Source: Verrucomicrobiales bacterium
Lineage (GTDB): Bacteria; Verrucomicrobiota; Verrucomicrobiia; Verrucomicrobiales; DEV007
Assembly (NCBI GenBank): GCA_030730365.1
Contig: JANQVJ010000071.1
Span: forward strand, 1 to 58,310
Direction of reading: 5' to 3'
DNA length: 58,310 nt
Below are positions 43,992 to 52,460 of the stretch, piece by piece; within the stretch, counting starts at the first letter, position 1; every line of letters starts with the position of its first letter. Under the pieces are notes generated by a model. That model was not told where the DNA came from. It did no database searches and saw only the letters and a list, made by a program, of their open reading frames with translations. Both the position numbers and the translations under genes were made by a program.

Positions 43992-44561
43992 TCACCGCTG
44001 CCGTATCTCCTGCCGAATATCGCCGGGGCGCATCACCGCCTGCATGGAGACCTCGGCCTCACGTTCCTGACCTAGCCAGTCGAGGAGCACTGCGACGCGG
44101 TCCCCTCCCCCGACGAGGCGGGTCACGATGGTCTTGAGGCCTTTCATCGCCCCTTCAGTGATTGTGATCTCATCCCCCGGGGCGAGAGCCTGCTCGATTA
44201 CACGAATGGCATTGGACTCTTCGGGAAACTCCTGACGCAGTTCGCGGATGTAGGTGTCGCTGATCTGCGGGTAAAAATCAGCAAAATGGAGCACCCCGCT
44301 GACACCCAGCGCGCCGTTGACGGTCCGAAGGTCGGACGCCAGATCAAAGCGGGCAAAAAGGTATCCCGGAAAGAGCGCCTCGATATACCAGACACGTCCC
44401 CGCAGCGTCGCCTTCTCAAAGCGAATCCGCGGGCAGAAGACCTCGTCGAGATGGGCAAACTGCTGCAGATTGCGCGCCGCGATGTGCTCACTCTTGGGTT
44501 TGGAGCGCACGCAGAACCATCCTTCTTCGGGGGCTTCGGGGGCTTCGGGGGCTTCGGACAT
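43992..44561 (-). CDS. NusG paralogue (RfaH/UpxY/LoaP-like antiterminator)
   Basis: The 189-aa protein has an NGN domain (WFCVRSKPKSEHIAARNLQQ; LFPGYLFARFD) and a C-terminal KOW-type segment (LAPGDEITITEGAMKGLKT). Housekeeping nusG normally sits by secE and rplK, which are absent here. The divergent context and lack of the usual spacing mark it as a specialised paralogue that would promote readthrough of particular long operons. An EAP tripeptide repeat forms the start. Confidence 0.87.
   Translation of the reverse strand: MSEAPEAPEAPEEGWFCVRSKPKSEHIAARNLQQFAHLDEVFCPRIRFEKATLRGRVWYIEALFPGYLFARFDLASDLRTVNGALGVSGVLHFADFYPQISDTYIRELRQEFPEESNAIRVIEQALAPGDEITITEGAMKGLKTIVTRLVGGGDRVAVLLDWLGQEREAEVSMQAVMRPGDIRQEIRQR
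44526..44552. repeat. 9-bp tandem repeat at the start of the NusG paralogue
   Basis: TTCGGGGGC is repeated three times without interruption and followed by a partial fourth copy. It encodes the EAP repeats of the NusG paralogue on the minus strand. Slippage would change protein length by three residues without a frameshift. Confidence 0.85.
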
Positions 44562-44717
44562 AGGAAATACGGAACAGTATAATCGGCCCCGGCCCGGAGG
44601 AAAGGCCGGTATCGCACCCGAACCGGCTCAGTCAAGCTCTGTGCCAAACCTTGCGAAAACAACCATCCTCTCTTACCATTTCGTTCGCCCGCTCACTGCG
44701 GGGGATTTTTTCCCGCC

Positions 44718-46628
44718 ATGTCCCTGACACCCCCACCCCCTACGCCCTCGGCCTCACCGGCGCGCGCGCTAGACATCGCCACTGCTTCGTCCGACGACCT
44801 CGCGGAAGACCGCCGCGCCGTCTTCAAGCGTCTTCTCGGCTATGTGAAGCCGCTCAAAGCCCGCCTCATCTGGGGCATCTTTTTCGGGATCCTCGCCGGT
44901 GTCTTTAACGGCATCCTCCTCCTCGTGCTGAAGTCCGTCTTCATCATCGTCCTCCCCCGCGCAAAAGATGAACCTGTCCCCGAGTATTACCTTCCTTTCA
45001 AGGACCTCCACCTTCCCGCCCTCGCCGACATCCGCATTCCAGCCCCGACGCTGCCTCCGGATAAAGAGTGGATCTTTGTCATCCTCGTCTGCCTCAGCAT
45101 TCCCGTTCTCCTCCTTATTCGCGGCGCTTTTCAATTCCTACATCAGTATTGCATGCTCTGGATCAACATGAAGGTGCTCTACCGTCTCCGTGACGAGACC
45201 TTCACGAGCCTGATGGGTCAGTCCCTTTCCTTCTACAACACGGTGAAGCAGGGCGAACTCATCCAGACGGTGGCGAATCAGACCCGCACGACCGCCGATG
45301 CCGGGAGCCAGCTCCTCAGCGGTCTCATCCAGCATCCCGCCGCGATCATCTCGATCATTTTAATGGTCACGATAATGGACCCGCTTTACACTTTCGGCGC
45401 TCTCTTTGTCTTCCCTCTCTGCATCCTCCCCGTGGCGATGATCAGTCGCAAAGTGCGCAAGGCCGGCGGACGTGAGGAGAAAGAGTCCGAAGGTCTCATG
45501 GTCACCCTGCACGAGAGTTTTTCCGGCATCCGCCTCATCAAGGCGCACGGACGTGAGAGCTACCAGCTCTCACGCTTTAATGAGGGCAGCCGTCAGATCG
45601 TGAAGTTCATTATCCGCTGGCGCAAGGCGATGGAGATCTCCAGCCCTATGGTCGAGATTGTCGGGTCCTTTGGCATCGCTATCGGCATGGTCTACGCGTG
45701 GTACACCCAGATCAAACCCGAGACCTTTCTTACGATCAACCTCGGACTCATGAGCATCTACCCCCACGCGAAGACGCTCAGCCGCATGCAGATCCAGTTG
45801 CAGAAATGCTACGTCGCCGCGGCGAAAGTCTTCGGCTACATCGACGCCGTTCCCGATGTGCGCGACCGTGCCGACGCCGTCGCCCTGACGAACAGCCGCG
45901 GGGCCATCGAGTTGCGTGAGGTGACCTTTTCCTACACGCAGGACCGGGCCGCCCTCAATGGTGTCTCGCTGCGTTTTGAACCTGGTAAAAAGTATGCGCT
46001 CGTCGGTCAGAGCGGCTCGGGGAAGTCGACCATCCTCTCCCTCATCCTGCGTTTTTATGAAGTGGAAAAGGGGGGCATTTTTATCGACGACCGTGACATC
46101 CGCGACTACACCCAGCAGTCCCTGCGCGACCAGATCGGCCTCGTCAGTCAGGACACCTTCCTCTTCCACGACACGATCTACAATAACATCCGTTACGGTC
46201 ACCTCGAGGCGACTGATGCGCAGATCCTCAAGGCGGCGAAGATGGCGCACGCCCACGACTTCATCACCGAGCAGCCGCAGGGCTACGAGACGATGCTCGG
46301 CGACAAAGGCTGCACCCTCTCCGGCGGCCAGCAGCAGCGCCTCTCGATCGCCCGGGCGATCCTGCGCGACGCCCCCATCCTCTTTCTCGACGAAGCGACC
46401 TCGGCCCTCGACTCCGAGTCTGAAAAAGCCATTCAGAACGCCCTCGAAGGACTCTCCAAAGGTAAGACCGTCATCGCCATCGCTCACCGTCTCTCCACCG
46501 TACTCGAATCGGACGAGATCGTCGTGATGAGCCAGGGCCGCGTCATTGACATGGCCCCGCACGAGATTCTACTCCAGCGCTGCAGCGAATACCGTCAGTT
46601 GTATGAGCTGCAGTTTTCGGAAAGCTGA
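44718..46628 (+). CDS. ABC exporter, MsbA/lipid A exporter-like
   Basis: The 636-aa half-transporter has six membrane helices (the transmembrane domain, to about residue 385, preceded by a Pro/Ala-rich N-terminus) and an ATPase domain with Walker A GQSGSGKST (about 431-439), signature LSGGQQQRLSIARAIL, and Walker B ILFLDEATSALDSE. It is a homodimeric type of exporter similar to MsbA. The first extracellular loop, between helices one and two, is unusually long (about residues 75-110). The lipid or other substrate cannot be read from sequence. Confidence 0.9.
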   Translation: MSLTPPPPTPSASPARALDIATASSDDLAEDRRAVFKRLLGYVKPLKARLIWGIFFGILAGVFNGILLLVLKSVFIIVLPRAKDEPVPEYYLPFKDLHLPALADIRIPAPTLPPDKEWIFVILVCLSIPVLLLIRGAFQFLHQYCMLWINMKVLYRLRDETFTSLMGQSLSFYNTVKQGELIQTVANQTRTTADAGSQLLSGLIQHPAAIISIILMVTIMDPLYTFGALFVFPLCILPVAMISRKVRKAGGREEKESEGLMVTLHESFSGIRLIKAHGRESYQLSRFNEGSRQIVKFIIRWRKAMEISSPMVEIVGSFGIAIGMVYAWYTQIKPETFLTINLGLMSIYPHAKTLSRMQIQLQKCYVAAAKVFGYIDAVPDVRDRADAVALTNSRGAIELREVTFSYTQDRAALNGVSLRFEPGKKYALVGQSGSGKSTILSLILRFYEVEKGGIFIDDRDIRDYTQQSLRDQIGLVSQDTFLFHDTIYNNIRYGHLEATDAQILKAAKMAHAHDFITEQPQGYETMLGDKGCTLSGGQQQRLSIARAILRDAPILFLDEATSALDSESEKAIQNALEGLSKGKTVIAIAHRLSTVLESDEIVVMSQGRVIDMAPHEILLQRCSEYRQLYELQFSES

Positions 46629-46798
46629 TCGGAAACGCGAGCCGAAGCGACCATCTCAATCCACCGGGGTCGCAGCGTAGAGCTCATCCATCCAGTGATT
46701 GAGGAAGAACTTCTTCTCCTCTGCTCAGTCGGTGGAAGTGATGTAGTTAAGATAGATTGATAGTCATCCTGTTTTTTACAAAAAAGCAGATCTTTCTC

Positions 46799-46818
46799 AT
46801 GTGACGTTCTTGTCACAT
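46799..46818. promoter_or_regulatory. Perfect ATGTGAC-N6-GTCACAT dyad before the Na/Pi transporter
   Basis: The 7-base arms are perfect inverted repeats around GTTCTT, 32 bases upstream of the ATG at 46850. The same dyad with one mismatch and the same spacing precedes pstS (55966-55985); when aligned as minus versus plus strand the two agree at 16 of 20 positions. It is a candidate phosphate-responsive operator. Confidence 0.5.
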
Positions 46819-46849
46819 TCACAGAAATGGCTACTGTCGGGCGCATTGC

Positions 46850-48592
46850 ATGGACACTCTCCTCTTCATCCTCAAAATTCTCGGATCTCTCGGCGTCTTT
46901 CTCTACGGGATGAAAGTCATGAGCGAAGGCATTCAGCGCTCTGCCGGTGACAGGATGCGCCGCATCATGGCGACGATGACTCACAACCGGTTCACAGCCG
47001 TGCTTACCGGCCTACTCATCACGAGCCTCGTCCAATCCTCGTCGGCCTCCACCGTCATGGTCGTCAGTTTTGTGAATGCGGGCCTGCTTACGCTCGTGGA
47101 GTCCATCGGAATCATCATGGGGGCAAACCTCGGCACCACCCTGACCGCCTGGATCATCGCCACGGTCGGGAAGTTCTCCCTTTCCGAAATTGCCATCCCC
47201 ATCATCGGCGTCGGTCTGCCGCTTTTCTTTATCGGGAAAAACCGCTGGAAAAATTTCGGGGAGATCCTCATCGGCTTCGGGCTTCTCTTTTACGGTTTGC
47301 ATCTCCTCAAAGAGACTGTCCCCGACGTTAAAGGCATGCTTACCAGCACCGACGCCGCGATTCAGGAGCAGGCCCGCGAGATCCAGGCCTTCGTAGCCAA
47401 TTTCAGCGGCAAAGGCTACCTGTCGGTCCTCGTCTTTCTATTCCTCGGGATCGTCCTTACCCTCATCGTGCAGTCCTCCTCCGCCGCGATGGCCATCACC
47501 GTGACACTCGCGATTCAGGGATGGATCGGCTTCGAGGAGTCCGCCGCCATCGTCCTCGGGGAAAACATCGGCACCACCGTAACAGCTTGGCTCGCCTCCA
47601 TCGGCACCACCGTGAACGCGAGGCGGGCGGCCCGGGCTCACCTGCTCTTCAACGTCATCGGGGTCGTCTGGATGCTCGTGATCTTCTATCCCTTCACCGA
47701 GTTAGCGGTATGGCTCGGCTCCCATCTCCCCGACAGTTGGAGGGGCAAGGATCACTCGGCCGACATCGGCTTCCATCTCGCGATCTTTCATTCCCTTTTC
47801 AACTTCGCCAATATCCTCCTCCTCGTCGCCTTCGTCCCGCAGATCGCCCGGATCGTGACGAAGCTGGTTAAGGAAACGCCGAGCACCGGCAATAAAACGC
47901 ACCGGCTCCGCTTCATCTCAGGAGGCATGGTTGACCTCGGTGAACTGAACCTGCCCGAGGCCGAGAACTCTACCCGTGAACTTGCCGGGATCACCCGCGA
48001 CATGTTCATCGGCTATCTCGACGTCTTTAAAAATCCCGCCGCCGACCTCAGTAGTGAAGTAAAAAGGCTAAAGGCCCTCGAGGACGAAGCCGATGTCCTC
48101 ACCCATGACATCACCGAATATCTCGTGCGCACCAGCGCTGCCGAAATCAGCCAGGAGAACGCGCGGTCCGTCACCCGAATGCTGCGTATCGTCTCCGAGC
48201 TCGAAGAGATCTCGGACGCGATCTACCGCCTTATCCAGATCACCCAGCGCAAATATGAAAAGGGTCGCGCTTTTGGTGACGAAGCGACCGACAATGTTCT
48301 TATCTTCGCGACGAAGATCGTCGAACTAATCGACCTTTACTCCGAAGTGTTGCTCACCGGCGCCTCCGAGACGAAATTGCACCAGGCGCAGGAAATCGAG
48401 AAAGCGACCGACAAATTGCGCAAGCAATACAACAAGCAGGCGATGAAACGCATGACCGAAACTGCTAATTCAGTGAAAACCGAGATGCTCACGATCGACA
48501 TGAACAACCAGTTTGAGCTGATCGCCAACTACGGTCTTAACGTCGTCCAGAGCGCTTACTATTTGCTCAAGCACGACGAGATCCCGGACTGA
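46850..48592 (+). CDS. Na/Pi cotransporter with PhoU-like C-terminal domain
   Basis: The 580-aa protein is a sodium-dependent phosphate cotransporter of the NptA/YjbB type. It contains two inverted QSSSA repeats (LVQSSSASTVMVV and IVQSSSAAMAITV), which bind substrate, and about eight membrane helices. A PhoU-like helical domain with repeated Glu/Asp-rich helices follows (about residues 370-560). Its dyad-bearing promoter and proximity to the pst operon mark it as part of the phosphate response. It may take over the missing PhoU function, which is inference. Confidence 0.92.
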   Translation: MDTLLFILKILGSLGVFLYGMKVMSEGIQRSAGDRMRRIMATMTHNRFTAVLTGLLITSLVQSSSASTVMVVSFVNAGLLTLVESIGIIMGANLGTTLTAWIIATVGKFSLSEIAIPIIGVGLPLFFIGKNRWKNFGEILIGFGLLFYGLHLLKETVPDVKGMLTSTDAAIQEQAREIQAFVANFSGKGYLSVLVFLFLGIVLTLIVQSSSAAMAITVTLAIQGWIGFEESAAIVLGENIGTTVTAWLASIGTTVNARRAARAHLLFNVIGVVWMLVIFYPFTELAVWLGSHLPDSWRGKDHSADIGFHLAIFHSLFNFANILLLVAFVPQIARIVTKLVKETPSTGNKTHRLRFISGGMVDLGELNLPEAENSTRELAGITRDMFIGYLDVFKNPAADLSSEVKRLKALEDEADVLTHDITEYLVRTSAAEISQENARSVTRMLRIVSELEEISDAIYRLIQITQRKYEKGRAFGDEATDNVLIFATKIVELIDLYSEVLLTGASETKLHQAQEIEKATDKLRKQYNKQAMKRMTETANSVKTEMLTIDMNNQFELIANYGLNVVQSAYYLLKHDEIPD

Positions 48593-48946
48593 GACTCTCC
48601 CCGTAGGAGGGTAGTTTCCCGTGGTCTTCCCCGTGGCGGGCCCCGCGGCGGGTCTCGAGCGCGCTGCGCGGCACACGTTGGAGCACATCGAAGTCGTCGA
48701 TGGACCAACTGATCAACTCGAGCAGAGAAAGGGTATCTGGCTTCAGCAGGGTATTCTTACAGTTGTGCGGCGGAAGCGACTCGAGTGGATGATTGAGTCG
48801 CACGGGTGGATCTGCCGCCATGCAGCCCTGACTTTAAAATCCGTTTGCAGAACTCCTGGCGAATAAACGAAAAGACTTTTGGGAAACGATCTAGCCCACT
48901 CTTCCGCCACGAACCCGCCTTTACCACTTGCTCCCTTTCCCTGAAA
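48593..48946. other. Intergenic region between Na/Pi transporter and FHA-cyclase
   Basis: This 354-base region contains no gene I can support. It includes one perfect hairpin, GCGACTC...GAGTCGC at 48776-48801 with a 12-base loop. If the FHA-cyclase started at an upstream GTG (48806) part of this region would be coding. Confidence 0.5.
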
Positions 48947-49870
48947 GTGATTGTATCCCCGCAAGTGAACGCATTCCTCAATCGCATCGAAAATGGCGAG
49001 ACCCTCGAGCTTGGCCCTGTCTCTATTGTCGGACGCAGTAGCGAGTGCCAGGTCATTATTCCCGACCCGCGAGTCTCGCGCCGCCACGCCATGGTGCGGA
49101 AGCAGGACGGGGGCTTTTATCTCTTTGACCTCGGCAGTTTCAACGGCAGTTATCTGAACGGTGCCCGCCTCACCGCCGCGCGTCAGCTGCGACACGGGGA
49201 CATCATCAGCTTCGCCGATCACGAGTTCCACTACACGGAGTCGGGCAGTTCCCAGTCTCTTCAAAATACCGACGACTTTGGCGGATCAACGATCGCCCTT
49301 ATCCGCTCGACTCCGGTGGTGCTGCTGGTGAGCGACATCAAGGGATTCACGGCCCTCTCCGAAGAACTCGAGGCCGACGATCTTGCCCAGATCATCGGAG
49401 GCTGGTATTCGGACTGCGAACTGATCCTCTCGGAAGAGGGCGCCACTCTCGATAAATTTATCGGAGACTGTGTCCTCGCCTACTGGACGACGGTAAACAC
49501 GGACTCCCTCCGCGCTGCCCTGCGAGCCGCCAACCGCCTCCTCGACTCGTGCGAGAGGATCTACGACGCCCGTCCCGATGTCTTTGCGAAAATCCACCGC
49601 CGCTTTGAAATCGGCGTTGCCCTGCACACCGGCAAGGTCGCCTACGGGGGCATGAGCCAGGGCGAGTTCACCCTCGTAGGGGATCCGGTCAATCTCACTT
49701 TCCGGCTTGAGTCTCTCACCCGCGAGCTTGAGAGCAATGTGCTGCTCTCGGGCGATTTCATTAAGGAACTCCCCGAGATCCGCAATCACTGCAAAAATCT
49801 CGGAGTGCGCAGCATCAAGGGCCGCGCCCGGGGTGTCGCGGTCTACGCGTTGGAGTCGTTCCCCGAATAG
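48947..49870 (+). CDS. FHA domain fused to class III nucleotide cyclase
   Basis: The protein (307 aa from the GTG at 48947; another GTG at 48806 is possible) has an FHA domain at about residues 15-80 (VSIVGRSSECQV, VSRRHAMV, GSFNGSYLNG) and a class III cyclase domain at about 120-300. The cyclase has the metal motif LVSDIKGFTALSEE, DKFIGDCVLAYW with the adenine-type Lys and the second metal Asp, and VGDPVNLTFRLE with the conserved Asn and Arg. It is predicted to make cAMP and to dock a phosphothreonine partner. It converges with pstB. Confidence 0.85.
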   Translation: MIVSPQVNAFLNRIENGETLELGPVSIVGRSSECQVIIPDPRVSRRHAMVRKQDGGFYLFDLGSFNGSYLNGARLTAARQLRHGDIISFADHEFHYTESGSSQSLQNTDDFGGSTIALIRSTPVVLLVSDIKGFTALSEELEADDLAQIIGGWYSDCELILSEEGATLDKFIGDCVLAYWTTVNTDSLRAALRAANRLLDSCERIYDARPDVFAKIHRRFEIGVALHTGKVAYGGMSQGEFTLVGDPVNLTFRLESLTRELESNVLLSGDFIKELPEIRNHCKNLGVRSIKGRARGVAVYALESFPE

Positions 49871-49891
49871 CGTTTCCGCAAGTCCACCGAA

Positions 49892-50749
49892 TCAACCGAA
49901 TCGGCCCGAGATGTAGTCCTCGGTCTCTTTCTTCGACGGGTTGGCGAAGATCTTTTTCGTAACGTCCATCTCGATGAGTTTGCCGAGATAGAAATAAGCG
50001 GTCCGGTCGGAGACACGGGCGGCCTGCTGCATGTTATGCGTCACGATGACGACGGTGAACTCTTCTTTGAGCGCGCTGATGAGCTCCTCGATCTTGGCGG
50101 TGGCGATGGGATCGAGAGCCGAGCAGGGCTCGTCCATGAGAAGGATGTGAGGCTGGTTCGCGATCGCACGCGCAATACAGAGTCGCTGCATCTGCCCACC
50201 GGAGAGCCCGAGCGCACTTTGCTGCAGCCTGTCTTTCACCTCGTCCCAGAGCGCGGCGCCACGGAGACTGCGCTCGACCACTTCATCGAGGATGCCTTTG
50301 TCCCGCTGACCGGCGATACGCAGGCTGTAGACGACATTTTCGTAAATGGTTTTAGGAAAGGGATTCGACTTCTGAAAGACCATCCCGATCCGCTTGCGCA
50401 GGGAGATGACCTCGAGATTCGGGTCAAAGATGTCCTGCCCGTCGACGTTGATGAGTCCTTCGTGCGAGATCCCATCGATGAGATCGTTCATCCGGTTGAA
50501 ATTTCGCAGCAGGGTCGTCTTGCCGCAGCCCGATGGCCCGATGAAGGCGGTCACCTCGTTCTCGGGGATGTCCATCGTGATGTTATGGAGAACACGCACG
50601 TCGGGCGTGTAGTTGAAACTGAAATCGCGCACCTGAATGTAATCAGGACGGCGGACCGGGCCTGAGACAGAATCGGCACTGCTGGGTAGGGACGTGGGCG
50701 GCAGGGACATCGGTTTAACTTCTTTCAGTTTTTCGGTATTTTCCATCAT
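49892..50749 (-). CDS. pstB: Phosphate ABC transporter ATPase PstB
   Basis: PstB powers high-affinity phosphate uptake. The 285-aa protein has Walker [10 protein letters not shown], signature [16 protein letters not shown] and Walker [14 protein letters not shown], all PstB-like, plus an N-terminal extension of about 30 residues. It lies 23 bases after pstA. No phoU follows. Confidence 0.96.
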   Translation of the reverse strand: MMENTEKLKEVKPMSLPPTSLPSSADSVSGPVRRPDYIQVRDFSFNYTPDVRVLHNITMDIPENEVTAFIGPSGCGKTTLLRNFNRMNDLIDGISHEGLINVDGQDIFDPNLEVISLRKRIGMVFQKSNPFPKTIYENVVYSLRIAGQRDKGILDEVVERSLRGAALWDEVKDRLQQSALGLSGGQMQRLCIARAIANQPHILLMDEPCSALDPIATAKIEELISALKEEFTVVIVTHNMQQAARVSDRTAYFYLGKLIEMDVTKKIFANPSKKETEDYISGRFG

Positions 50750-50772
50750 CTCATCGCGCTATTTTGTCAGAC

Positions 50773-52440
50773 TCAGAAGGCGCTAGAGGCATACTTGCGC
50801 CGCAGACGTTCCCGGAGAATAATGGCCGCGGCATTGAGCACCACGACGAGAGCGATCAGCAGTAGCGTCGTGGCAAAGACCATAGGCTTGGCGGCTTCGG
50901 AGTCAGGGGACTGAAACCCGAGATCGTAAATGTGAAAGCCGAGGTGCATAAACTTGCGCTCGAGATGGACAAAGGGAACATCACCGTCGAGAGGAAGGGT
51001 CGGGGCGAGTTTGACCACCCCGACAAGCATCAGTGGTGCCACTTCCCCGGCGCCGCGGGCCATCGAGAGGACCAGCCCGGTGATAATGCCGGGCACTGAA
51101 GCAGGGAGAACGATGCGCTGAATCGTCTGCCACTTCGAAGCACCCGAGGCGAGCGAGGCCTCGCGGGCACCCCGCGAGACGGCAGCGAGTGCCTCCTCGG
51201 TCGAGACGATGACGACCGGCACGGTCATGAGAGCGAGCGTGAGCGAGGCCCAGAGAATCCCGCCAGTGCCGAAGGTGGGCGTGGGAAGCCGCTCTGGATA
51301 GAACAGACTGTCGATACTGCCGCCTACGAGGTAGACAAAAAAACCAAGCCCGAAGACTCCGAAGACGATCGAGGGAACGCCGGCGAGGTTGTTCACGGCA
51401 ATGCGAACCGCCCGCACGAGCGGTCCCTGTTTCGAGTATTCGCGCAGGTAGATCGCGGCGACGACCCCAAAGGGCACGACCACGAGACTCATCAGCAAAG
51501 TCATCACAAAAGTCCCGAAAATCGCGGGGAAGACACCGCCCTCAGTGTTGGCCTCACGGGGATCCTCGGAAAGGAACTTCCAAATCTCAACGAAAAAATG
51601 ACCAACCCGGTCGAAGTATCCCATCTCATTCGGGTAGTAGAAATGCATGAGATCCCCAAGTGCCACCTCGCGCTCGACGCCGGTAGGGAGGCGACAAACA
51701 AAGGTCTCGGCTTTTTGCGCCGACCGAAGATCGGTTGCCTGTTTGGCGAGCACTTCATACTCTGTCTGGAGTTCGGCGGTCCGCTGCTCCACACTGGTGC
51801 GGAGTTCGTCGGTCAGACCTCCACCCAACTCTGCTTTGCGGAGCGACAGCTTGAGAGCCTGCATTTCGTAATTGATCGCCCCGATTTTCTTTTTCTCGAT
51901 CACCTCGATCTCGTGCCGCCGGTCGTTGGAAAGGCCCACGACCGACTCGAAACGCTGCCGGAAGTCGGGAGCATCGGCGTTGATGACGCCGTCGGCGAGC
52001 TTCATCGACACCGGGTAACCGATGATGTCCCCGTATTCGATTCGTTCAGCCACGATGATGTCTTCCGGATAGACCTGACTGGCGATGTCAGACTGATCGA
52101 CGTAGCGAAATCCGAATCCGTAGGCATCGCGATTGCCGACAAAAAGCTGCAACTCGGGGATGACATTGCCCTCGGCGTCGAGGACCCTCTTGTCCTGACG
52201 TTTTCTTACCTCACCTGCCAGGGTGGAAGCCCCCTGAATTGAGGCCTTACTTCCTTCGACGAGTTCGATCTGCACCACCTCTGACGGCCAGAAAAGGGTG
52301 AGCCCATTTTTAACGATCACGACCAGCAGGGTGACGATCATGAGCAGGCCAATCGCAAGCCACATCCCCGAAAACCAGACCATGGGCTCGCCAGAGGCAC
52401 TACCGTCTGATTTGGATTTCGATGGAGCAAAAAGACTCAT
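50773..52440 (-). CDS. pstA: Phosphate ABC transporter permease PstA (long form)
   Basis: The 555-aa protein is about 250 residues longer than the usual PstA. After one N-terminal helix (about residues 25-45) a large periplasmic segment of about 230 residues includes a probable coiled coil (about 170-245). The conserved permease domain with its six helices follows from about 300, with the PstA pattern ALAAVSRGAREASLASGASK. An ATG at 52440 was chosen; a GTG at 52464 would overlap the pstC stop. Long PstA forms exist in other Gram-negative bacteria. Confidence 0.92.
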   Translation of the reverse strand: MSLFAPSKSKSDGSASGEPMVWFSGMWLAIGLLMIVTLLVVIVKNGLTLFWPSEVVQIELVEGSKASIQGASTLAGEVRKRQDKRVLDAEGNVIPELQLFVGNRDAYGFGFRYVDQSDIASQVYPEDIIVAERIEYGDIIGYPVSMKLADGVINADAPDFRQRFESVVGLSNDRRHEIEVIEKKKIGAINYEMQALKLSLRKAELGGGLTDELRTSVEQRTAELQTEYEVLAKQATDLRSAQKAETFVCRLPTGVEREVALGDLMHFYYPNEMGYFDRVGHFFVEIWKFLSEDPREANTEGGVFPAIFGTFVMTLLMSLVVVPFGVVAAIYLREYSKQGPLVRAVRIAVNNLAGVPSIVFGVFGLGFFVYLVGGSIDSLFYPERLPTPTFGTGGILWASLTLALMTVPVVIVSTEEALAAVSRGAREASLASGASKWQTIQRIVLPASVPGIITGLVLSMARGAGEVAPLMLVGVVKLAPTLPLDGDVPFVHLERKFMHLGFHIYDLGFQSPDSEAAKPMVFATTLLLIALVVVLNAAAIILRERLRRKYASSAF

Positions 52441-52460
52441 GAGAAAAAAGGAAGGCCGGA

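Noticed and set aside
46799-46818. Classical PhoB direct-repeat Pho box
   Set aside because: Direct repeats of TGTCA units with an 11-base period are not found here; the signal is an inverted repeat, so it was reported as a new candidate type instead.
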